From Pegea sp. RAD2-039 (taxonomy: Eukaryota; Chordata; Thaliacea; Salpida; Salpidae), in contig JAQGEQ010000010.1 of the NCBI GenBank assembly GCA_034620365.1, positions 1 to 64,000 on the forward strand: DNA of 64,000 nucleotides, written 5' to 3'. Below, in pieces: positions 22,993 to 34,900 of the stretch. The notes beneath the pieces were generated by a model. That model did no database searches. It was not told where the DNA came from and worked only from the letters and a program-made list of their open reading frames with translations. Position numbers and translations under genes: made by a program. The number at the start of each line of letters is the position of its first letter. Position 1 is the first letter of the stretch.

Positions 22993-25900
22993 GTTTGTAA
23001 TTATTTTTAATAAGCTTTTTGATGGTTAACTCACTGAATTGTACAGATTGCGTTACCAAATTGGAGAGCTTACTTACGGATTATTTTTGGATTTTATACC
23101 AGGAACTACTCTTGCATTTGCAATTGATGATACAGGAAGTATGGAAGGGGAGATTGGAGCTGCCAAACAGAGGGTCGAGGTTTGTTCTGGTTTTTAATCA
23201 TTAATAGATTCACAGCTTACAAATAAATTGATATTTGTTTTTTCAGAAAAAAGTTGTTTTAAATTAAAGAAAAAAAACAATAGCAAATATTCTATTTTTT
23301 GTTTTGTTTAATAAAATACTATGTATTAATTATTTATAAAATAATTTAAAATACTTTCTACTTATTAATCTATAAATATCTCGTTAGTTTATTAGCTTAC
23401 GCTTTATATAAAGTTCCAACTTTACAAAACTTGATGTTGATATAAAAACAAATGTTATCAGATAAAATTCTTTCAATTTTTAGTTTACTTATCAGTAAGT
23501 AAAAGTGACATAATCAATCAACATATCGAATAAAATGTAAAATACAGCAATTTCAAAAATGTCTTTCTGGGTAAAAGTAGTTCTCTATCTTTATACCATG
23601 ATGCATACTTTAAAAATAACATCTGACTGATCATTTATTTTTACCGATAATGGGAATTCTAACTGCTTAATTTAAAAAATCAATAAATATACACAAAATC
23701 TCTTTGCTGTTTATCATTAGATTTTAAGTGAGGTATATTTTTGAAAAAAGTTAATAATTTAAAAAATGTAAACTCAATAAAGATTAAAGATTTTTTTTGG
23801 TACTAAAATGGAAAACAATTTTAAAGTATTCCAAACTCTCATCAAAACAAGCATAAACTAATCATAAAAATCTAAAATTCTACATGCTTGTTTTGATGAG
23901 ATTACATCAACTTAATTTTTTTTTAATTTCTATAAAATGAATTCAGCGAACAAGATTGATAAACACATCCATATAAAGTTATCAAAATGACATATTTGAA
24001 ATTTCGTAAAATTTGGTTACAAAAAGATCTGTAATAACAAATTGTTTTCTCTTTGAGAATTGTCTACAACATCAAGCGACATATATTAACTTAGTTTGCT
24101 GTTTTTATTAAAATATAAACTTTCTGATAGTAAAAACATCACAAATTTGGTGCAATTTATTTCAGATGATCACTAATAATTTAAGAGGTTCTGTTGACCG
24201 TCCACAAGAATATGTTCTAGTCCCTTTTAATGATCAGTTTGTTTATGACGTCACTCACACACGTGACGCTGATGTATTCAAAAGAGCCTTAAGACGGTAT
24301 GAAAAAGACTAAAAGATCTTCTAGAAATCTTCAATTCTTTGTAAAAAACTGATTTTTAGTCTCTATGCTTACGGAGGAGGAGATGCTCCCGAAATGTGTC
24401 TTACTGGTATCAGTGTCGCAATCGAGAAGAGTAGACCAGGATCTACAATCTATGTCATAACTGATGTTGATGCAAAAGACTTTGAACTACAGGTTTTTAT
24501 TTCTTTAATGTTTTTGTTGATAAATTGCTGCATCAATCATTTGAAACTCTACAAATGTTTGATGAAGATGCTAATCGAAAGAAAATGTGGAAGTCTTAAT
24601 AAGATATTTCTCAGCTATTTTAATAGATAATTTGTTTTAAATAATAAACATTTTTCGAAAAGAAAGCAACTTTGGAGTAAACTATAATCGATTATGTAGT
24701 GATGCTTCTTTCTATCGATATTAGAACGATAATTTATTATACTTTACATTTCAAGTAACTCTAAGTTTATATTAAGTAAATATATGTTATTTACATAATC
24801 TCTTAACTATTAAGTATTTGTATTAAAAGTAATTTTTCATCATGAATAAATGATCTTAAAACCAAAAAATTAAATTATTTTGTTATAGACTAACAAATTA
24901 ACTTAATTCTTATGATTTAATGCTTGTCAATAAAACCGTACAAAAGAAAAGAGTCATTAAGCAGCTGTTAGCTTTTGATAATTAATTATTTAGTTTAAGC
25001 CAATTACAAAGCTTACAGTAATTTGTTTATTCAATCAGTTGATGGGCTTCAAGCTTATGTAAACATCACTTTATCTAATTCACAAAGAGCTAAAAATCAA
25101 AATAAAAGGTTTAATTAGCTTGGCTCACACCTGTGGCTTAAATTAAAATGTGTTTAAATCTTTGAAAAAACAAACTACAAGAAATTTTATAAATACCGAT
25201 ATAAAAAGTAAACACATTTCTCAAAAAATTGCTTGAAATTAGCTATAAGCTGTCTTTTTTATCATTATCAAATATACATTTAATTTTTTTAGGATTCTGT
25301 TATTGCACAAGCGAACCACAAACAAATTACAGTTGTGTTTCTATTGACAAATGGATTGGAGCATTGTGCAACAGGACAACAGTATAACGGAAAAATGAAA
25401 ATTTGTCGAAAGCTGTATGAGTATATTGCTAAAAAAACTGGCGGGCAGGTTCGTATTTTAAACTTAAATCTAAACTTATCATTACAAACGTTTTGATAAT
25501 GTAAGAAAGCTTGTCTTACAAACCTTAATTGTATTACAAACGATTTTCCATTTTAAGAGCATCTTTAAATTAGTTGTTTCATCTTATACTTAAGCTATTA
25601 AAATGTATCTAAACTTAGATTTTAACAAACTAATTTTATATTTTGAAAATTTCTGATTTAAATATTTGATGACTAGAAACGTTTCTTAAAATCCATTAAC
25701 TTTAAAGGTTTTAGTTGTGACGAAAAATCAGATTCTACGAGCAACCGAGATTATTCAAACTCGTCTGGTTCAAGGTTTAATTGTATTACAAAAACAACAC
25801 ATCAAAGTTGACGGTCTGTTCCACTTTATTTGTTTCCAAATATCTCGTTCTGATTCAAAAATATTAAACTAGAAATTGACTTCTTCCGTTAAAATATAGA

Positions 25901-28900
25901 AACAAATAAAAGAATAGAACAAGTTTCTTGATAAAAATTAATAAATCAGATTATAAATCTAGTTTGAAAATGACAAACAATCTGATATTATTTTAACAAC
26001 ATCAAACAGATGACGAAAACTTTGAGATGGATATTGAAATTGATTCTAGTATCAAACAAATAGTGTTGGAAGCAACTGGTAAATGTGGTGACATTCAATT
26101 GATCACTCCTAAAGGAGATATTCCAATGCATTTGAAGAGGTAGAAAAGATGGAATATTTTATTTAATTAGCATTCAAATCGATTATCAAAAATTTGAAAC
26201 TGATTAATGAGTAATTTGCATCTGATTTTTTTCTTTAGATTCGACAAGACTCTTTCAGGATCAGTTAAAGTTGACACTCATTTTGGAATTTGGTCGTTAG
26301 TGGGCGCTCGTGAGTCGGAGGAAGTTGACTGCCAAGTAAAAGTTTCAGCGAAAACATCTTTTGGAATCATCATGACAGTACTTCAAAAACAAAAAACTCA
26401 ATCCCCTGATAACTACAAAGTAACCAGCAAACTACTGAAAGGTATCAGACAGCAAAGAGGTGATTTTTTCAGGTTCTAGTGGGTCTTCCTTTGTATACGG
26501 ACTCAACTGCTATCTTCATTGACTTTTACGGTGAAGAAATCATCGAGCAGTCACGGGGGGATCGAGTGTCTCGTGTTCGGTTTGTGGATGAAGACGGCAA
26601 TGACGTCATCTCCGCCTATAACATCTCCAGCAGTAAACAAGACGCACGATTCACTATCCAAATGTTTATCACAGATGGTTTCACGATTAAAATCCGGCCT
26701 TTCTACGTCATAGTTGAAGGAGTCATCGACAGTAAGTGATAACGTCATTAAATATCGTTACGTGAGGGTCAAGAAGTTGACATTCTAAACTAAACTAAAT
26801 ATATCACTGATCCTTTTGTGATGTGAAAATGGTTGCGATTAACAACCACTAAAATGATCAACAAGAACATAACAACAAGAACATAACAGCAAGAACATAG
26901 CAACAAGAACATAACAACAAGAACATAACAGCAAGAACATAACAACAAGAACATAACAACAAGAACATAACAACAAGAACATAACGACGAGAATTGGAAT
27001 GAGATCAAAATGATATTTTATTAGAAAAATATGAAAATTACAGCAATGAAATTCTGGTTTATATATTTAGTAGTTAACTGATAAAATTAAATTTAATTCC
27101 ATTTTAATACCTTCGACAGTAAATTTTTTTATATTAAATTTTAATTTTAGGCAAAAATGTTTATTTAGAACAATTTTGATATAATAAATCAGTTATAATA
27201 AAAGATGCTAAGCAGTAAAGTTTGCTTATTAACTGAACTTTTTCAATTCAACTTGATCAGAAGATATTTGTAATATTTAAAAAACGTTTTTTTAGATGTT
27301 CCATTTACTAGATACTCAAGCCAGTTAATCACAGTTTCACATATCGACATCAAAAGTGATTTTACTGAATTAGAAGTTTCACCAGGATCTAAAACCACCC
27401 TTCGGTATATTATTACAAACAAAGGAACCACCAAAGTTAGTGAAAACCAGCAAAGTATCTCTAAACATTGATTGCAATCAAACCAGTCAGCTTAAACTCA
27501 GTATATAACAAAGATTAAAATTATAGGACATCTTTAGGATTGATGCGGGAGATGATGAAGGATTTGTAAGGATGAGAAAAAGATCATTATTGAGACTTGA
27601 CCCAGGTCAGTCTAAAGTAATTGTTGTGGATTTAAAACTTCCGGTAGACGTTGTACCTGGAACAACAACAAAAATTACAATAACAGGTAATAAAGCATTT
27701 TCAAAGATATAACAAAAAGCTCGATTGAAAAACGTTTCAAGTATTTTATAATTTAACCAAAATGAAAAAAAGGATTGATTTCAACACAATTTGCATATTA
27801 GTATCTTCTTTCAGTGTAAATTGGTTCTTAGAATATTTTCTTCAACTTCAACTAACATCAGAGCTCAAAATCTAATTAAATTAGAATTAAATCTTTTTAA
27901 TCTGTATAAAATATTCTTCAATCTGTACAGCTAAAGGTAGTGGACCAGGAGCTTTTCAATACTTTGTCAACAACGTTGTTGTTGGAAACCATGAAGTTCC
28001 TAAAATTGAAAGCTTTACTATCAGAGGTTCTATATTCAGCAGGTTGGCAACTTATTTTGTCCTTTTATTTTTTAACAGTTCTTTTTTTAGATTTGCTGAA
28101 ACCGTTATCACATCGAAAGTGAGGAACCATGAAAGTACAGATCGATTGTCTCAGTTTCGGGTAGTTCTTCCTCCTGATTCATTCATAGCCAATTTTACAA
28201 TGAAATTAAAGAATGAAACTATAATTGGAAAGATTGAACTGAAAGAAAATGCTGTTAACAGTATGCAAGAAGTATGAATTTCTTCTAAACTAGCTGTTCA
28301 GCAAATCAATTAAACTTTTCTATCTTACGAAATAAGATATTAGTTGGGAAATAGAATTTCGTATATTTCATACTTGCAGCAAACTACAGCAATGAACGGA
28401 GCTAAGGTTTATTTGAATAATCTCCTGGCTCATACATACGAAACTAATATGGTAGTTCCTGCCCATGAGAGTGTCATATTTCAACTTACATATCATCAAG
28501 TATTAAAAAGAGTGAGATTTATTTATCTGTTCAACAATTGTTTGCTCATGAGGTACTTTTCGCAGAAAAATGGAAAGTTTGGCTATGTATTAGCAGTAAG
28601 TCCAGACCAACCAGTAAACAATTTGCAAATAAACGTTGATATCAACCAACATGAAGCCATTAAGTTTGTGAGTGTGACGGGATTTTCCAGTGATCAACTT
28701 TACCCTCTTGAAAGTAGAAATGAAGATGAAAGAAATGAAACACAAATAAACTTTTCGTAAGTATTTATATCTTGTGAAAAGCTCTAGGCTAATTCTGACC
28801 GCCAGGAATGAATACTTAGTTGAAGAACAGATCAACTACTTAAATAACTACTATGATTGTAGTTAAAAGATAAGAACTATCTGCAAGTAGAGTTGAAGAT

Positions 28901-31900
28901 AATTTGTGGTTGAAATTGAAATGCATAGAAGGATTTAGATCAAAATCCTTCTAATATCATCATTTAAGTTTTGTCTGCAGGATTTGTTTGAAAGATTAAA
29001 TAAAGCGAGCGTTTCAGTTCACTTTTTGACTGATAGCAGCGAGATTAGTTGTTATGACACTGTTTTAACAAATAGTTAAACAAAATTGTTTTAAATTTGT
29101 TAAAAGTGTTTATATCAACTAACTGGAAGAGAAAAACTCCGTAAAGCAATTTCTTTGAAGACATATTTGTAAATAATCGTGTTCTGAAAACATTTTTTTT
29201 CTGTAGAAGCGATCGCCGCTCTTGTCACGTGACCTTCTCACCTTCATTTGATCACAAACAGCTTTCCGGGGAGCTTTCTGGAAAATATGTGATACAGTTC
29301 GATGTAGATCGAAACCAAATCTTTGGTCAAAGTCTTGTAGCTGACAAGTAAGTCTGATTTTAGTTGATCTTGATTTACAATTTAGTTCTTGTCTAGATTC
29401 TTTGCTCACTTCTTTTCGGCTCCATCGTTCGCTAATCCTCCAAAAATGGTCGTTTATGTGATTAATATTTGCACTTCTTTAGGAAAGCAGAAATTCGAAC
29501 AAGTCAAGCAAGCACTTCGTTATGTTTTGTTAAATCTTAATGAGAAAGTGAGTCTGAATTTGAATACAGTAAATTTAATCAAAGAGATTATAGCTTGATC
29601 AATTTTTTTTTAATTCTTGGAAACAGTAAATCTTTAGTTTGCAAGAAAGCTTACTGAGCAGCATCTTGTACTGATAACAAGATCAGTTTTTATGTAGACA
29701 AATGGCGAGTAGACCAATACATTTAATAACTCTTAATACTTATACAGGATTACTTCAACATTATCTTCTATTCTGATCAACCTACTCAACTTTTTACTCT
29801 TCCTTTTGTTTCCGCGAGTAAAAAGATGATTGATGAAACAGTCGACTTCCTATTTGAGTTACAACCAGCAACTTCTGATGATAGTTTTAACAAAACTGTT
29901 CACCTTGCTCTTACTCTGTTCAATATTTTCAGTAAGAGTTTTAATCAAGATTTTTCTGTGTTATCAAAGATTTTTAATTATCATTTTGCAAATTACTTTA
30001 TGTAGTCTACTCTATTCATGTAATCTGAATTGTAAGTTCAGTTCTTTCTACAATAAATAATGAGTTTATTTTCTGAACAAGTCAAGTAAGAAATTTTCTG
30101 TTAAAACCTTCTATTGTTTTTAAGATAAAAAAAAATGATTAATGAAAAATTCACGGAAATTTTATAGAGTTAATTCAGTTGTTAAAAAATTAAAATATTT
30201 CCAGCAAAGCTCATTTTTTAATGACTTTAAAAGTTTGTATGGCGCCGTTGCTAGCTTATTATTAAGTAATCTAAAAATTTGGTGTAAAATTAAATTGAAT
30301 AACTAACAAAAATCAAAAGCATCACCTAAGATTTATAACAATAGACAATAGCTACAAGTTGAAACACAGGAATCAATTAAAATATTTGTGTGATATTAAA
30401 ACTGGTATAATTTGAAAAATCATTTTATGAAATTTTAAGTTGAAAATTTCAAAATTTAACAATTTTTTAGGTGGAGAAAAAGCTGAAAGCTCCAAAAATG
30501 AAAAGATTCCTCTCAATTTTGGCAACCATCAGAAAATGATTGTGATAATTGGTTCTGGCAGGTTAGACGCAAGCCAAAAATAGTTTAATTAATTAACAAA
30601 AATTACTCAGACAAGATATAATCCAGGACATAAGACTTTAAATCTTTTGATACTTTTACTGGCTGCAATCATAAATAATTTTAGAGACTTTTCATAAAAA
30701 TTAAGTTCTATCTTTCACTAGTCCTTTTCTCAGGTTTACAAACAACAGCGGGACCCAAAAAGAGCTACTGACGCAAATCAAGACCTTAAATGTTAAACGA
30801 GTCTTCATTCATGCTATTGGATTTGGAGGGTGGTCAGGAATGAACCTTTTAAGAAGAGTGACTTCCCAAAATCATGGATACTTTATCAGAGTTCTTCATG
30901 GATATGATACAACTTTTCAAGTTAGTCTTTGAATGATCTCTTCGCTGCTAATTAAATTTGAATTCAGATTAGTAACTTTATTGAGGAAGTAACAAATCCA
31001 GTGATGCTTGACGTCTCCTTCCGTTTCGACAAGGAAAAAGTAAGCAACTGCACAGCCAGCGCTTTTGATGTCATCTTTGGAGGAACCGAAGTGATAGTGG
31101 CGGGAAGAATTAATGACAACACAACCACTCAATCATCAAAATCGATTCAGAGCCAGGTGTGAGATTAGTGGCATCATCTTTGATTAAAAAAGCTCCTGAA
31201 GCGATATTTCGAAAACCGAAATAACTCAAAAGTCAAAAAAAGTTAATTTAAAAGATGTAGTTTAGCGAAAAAGTTTCTAAACCACTTGAAGCCATCAAAC
31301 CTTATCAGTTTATTTTCAGTTTTCAAATAATTTCTTTAATTTGAAGATTATTAAAAGGTAAATTGTTGAAATCACTGAAACTATTTATTCTGCAATAAAA
31401 AAAAATTCTAAATTGATAAAGTGTTATGAAAATATTTTCAAAAATCTTATCAAATGAATTGCTTTTTCAAAGATTAGAAACCATACTTTGTATATACTGC
31501 ATCTAAACTTTACGCCTTTTGCTCGATTTAATTGAACTGATTATGTTAAAAGTGGTAGTGAATATTTGAGGTTTAAATTTAAAAAATAGTTTTTTTATCT
31601 AGTGGCTTTGCTCTTTCTCAAATTATCTTGTCACTTGTTAATCCGACTTCGATAATTCAAAATAATCCACAGAAGAACTACTGCGTCCTTTAAAAAGATA
31701 ATTATCTTTCTATTGCTTAAATCTGTTATCAAACAGTTATTATCTAAAATTATCATCACAGCCGTATTACATGAATATAAACTCTAGCATAATTCTGGTG
31801 TAACTAATAACCAGGAAATTTTTAATAAGTTTATATTATAATTAAAAAGTTTATTTTAATAATTTACTTTTTTCATTCTCATATGATTTTTCTGGTGCAA

Positions 31901-34900
31901 GTTTTGATAAAATTTCGCTTTAGATCCATGGTAGTTCAACAAATGAAGAATTAACCTTTGATTTTGAAATCTCTACAAAAGTCACTTCAGGTGGTTGGAA
32001 AATAAGAGAGGTTCGTTTTCATCAGTTTTAGTCTTAAAATGATTACTTGTAGAGAAACCAAAGAACTACTTTAAACAGTATCTTTTTATAATTGAAATCA
32101 ATATCAAAAAACTTAAAAAATTATCAGATTTGTCGAATAGAAACAATTTCTAATGTACAAACTTGATTGTGATTTTTATGATCTTATTTAAAGTTATCAG
32201 CTTTTGACCAGAAGCTAAGTAACAATAGATTATTTTAAGTAAAGCATACTTTTAATATTCAAGCTCATTAGACATTAAAAAAATGTATTTATAAGATTTA
32301 TGCCTATTGATAGATAAAAGAATCTACAAAAAAATTGTGGGTGATTGTGAAGATCAATCAACTTTTAAATCAACTCAAGACAGCAGCTGATGAAATAGAA
32401 ATTTCTCAAATCAATTCTGAAATTAAGAACTTAGCGATAAAGTGAGTGTACGATCAAACAAAGAGTTAACCCTTTCTTATTTGATACTTTGCTGATAAAT
32501 AGAATATACAGAAATTAGATTTAAGTTAGGGGCTCTAAAATTATTATTTAAGTAGCTGTAAGTTTTTAATCATAATCCTTTCTATAATGTTCAAACTGTA
32601 ATTACATAAAAATAAATTTAAAATATATTTTGTAAACTTATTTTTCATCATTTACAGAATGATTATAAGTAAACAAGTTGTGATAATTTTATGCTTGCTT
32701 AATAAGACTGATTACTTTTGTAAATATTTAAACAACTTTTACCACGAGAAAAAGGTTTAAACTAACAACTTAATCAATTGCCATCAATTCTTTACTAACT
32801 TCTGCTAGAATAAGATTAGAAAAAATTAACAGAAATTTAATATTTATGTTACTAAATATTTGAATTAATAATTACTGGCTTCAAGTATTACAAAATAAGA
32901 GTTACTCGGAGAAAGTAGGTTGTTAATCAAGCAGAACTCAAAGGATAATTTGCTGCTGAAGAATATTTTTGCTTAAAAAGAGGCTGATGCTTTATAAGCT
33001 TTATGTTTTTAAACATTTCAATAATTTTATATCGAATTTTATGCAAATCTTCACTTGTTTGATTCACTTTTGAAAGTGAAATTAAGAAAGAAAAGTTTTT
33101 ATGTCAAAGTAATCCAATCAAAGTATTTGATATTACATCCGGTAGGCAACACTTTGAATTGATTAAGATGCTTCATCAGAAATTTAATCCGATCAATTTA
33201 GGACTTTTTATGAGATTTCAAGCTACCTTTCTAAGATTTGAGTTTCGTTCCAGTTGTCATAGTTTCTTCTTTTTAAATTTCACTAAATTTTTCTATTTCT
33301 TACAGTTTCAATTACGTCACTCCTCTAACATCATTAGTAATCACTCAAAACAATAGACGTCAAGTTATCAACCAAGCTCCTACTTCAGATGACAACTCTA
33401 TAAATTTCAATCAGACTCTAATTGGTCCGCAGCCACTTTTAGGAAGACCATTTTCAGACGCTATTTTGCCAACTGGACCAGGTTTCTATGGTGACCCTCA
33501 TTTTGTCATACCGATAGATGGCGATGTTTATTTGTGCTTCAACTGGAACTCCGCAGAGGAAGTAAGTCAAGTGATCTTTTGTTTCATGTTCACTGTACTG
33601 ATTTTAATCAGTAATTTGACTAAAACTTTTTCCAATTTTCACACATTACTTCTTTCAACAAAATAATTTTTTCATTTAAATTCAAATTTTGTAGATTAAA
33701 AAAGTTTGTTTGAAGTTTTTTTTATACTTTGTCTGAAACAGCCTGTTACAAGTTCTATTACTTAAAACTGATTTTTCCCAAAGATTTCTGCGAATAAGAA
33801 CTTTAAATTAAATTAAGAAAATAAACAAAAAAGATCTTTTAAGTGAAAAAAAAGTTGCTCGAAAATATTTACAACTCTTTCTAAGAATTTTTTTTAAAGG
33901 TCTACAATATTTTGTATGACGAAAAAAGAAAGGTTTCAATTAATGCCAAAATAGCAACCAAAGTAAACCAGGAAAATTCCAGCAAGCCAGCCACTTTCAT
34001 CACTGCCCTCAGCTTTATATTTGAAGAAACCGACTTCATTCTTATTGTGAGAACACATTTCAACATTTTTTGAATAAATTTTTCATTATATCAGACAAAC
34101 ATTTGTTAGTGAAAACAATGTTTAAGCCAGTATTTGCAAATAGAAATAATTTAATCTGCTTGATAAATGGTTTGATAAGTTAAAAACATTTTAATGCATT
34201 TATTAGAGATTTGTTTCAATAAATTTTAATGAAAAAAATATTCTAATTTTCTAATCTGTTTGCTTATAATTGGAAATGTTTCTTCTCCAGGTTCATACAG
34301 AAAATATTACTTTTAAATCACGTGTTGATGATAATGGTTTTACTGTTCCTGTCAATGAACCATTTTCTATTGTTAGTAATGATATAACTATTACTATAAG
34401 TGACGTGACTAAATATTCGGCCAAAGTTCAAATCTCACTTAAAAACCTCTTTTATCAGGTAGGACAAAAATTCATTACAATTTTAATCTAGTGATTTATG
34501 TACAGAATTTATTCTTAAATAAAAATAGAATATTTTATTTTCACAAACTTTTTGTTGTTGATGTTTGTAGTATAAATAAGTATGATTATACATATCAAAA
34601 GTTTGGAATGTTTTACTGTATTTAACTGTATCATTGTAAAAAATAGTTTCAAAAAATTGTAAACAACAGACAAATAAGACTGAGGCAAATTCAACCTTGT
34701 ATACAAAGTTAATTAACCACGTCGACTGAAAAAACGGTTTCCAGTATTTGGTAATTTTGATTTTTTAAAGATGAATTTTGAAAAAACAATGTAAACGAAG
34801 CTCTAAATAAAAGACCGAAATAAATAAGCACAATAAACCCTTGCACAACTGTAAACAAGTATCTTTTATTTTTTTAATCATCTTTAATGAACTTCTTTGT

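Noticed and set aside
26790..27008. Minus-strand frame rich in CSCCYVLVV
   Set aside because: It is the translation of the 14-bp minisatellite in an intron of copy B.
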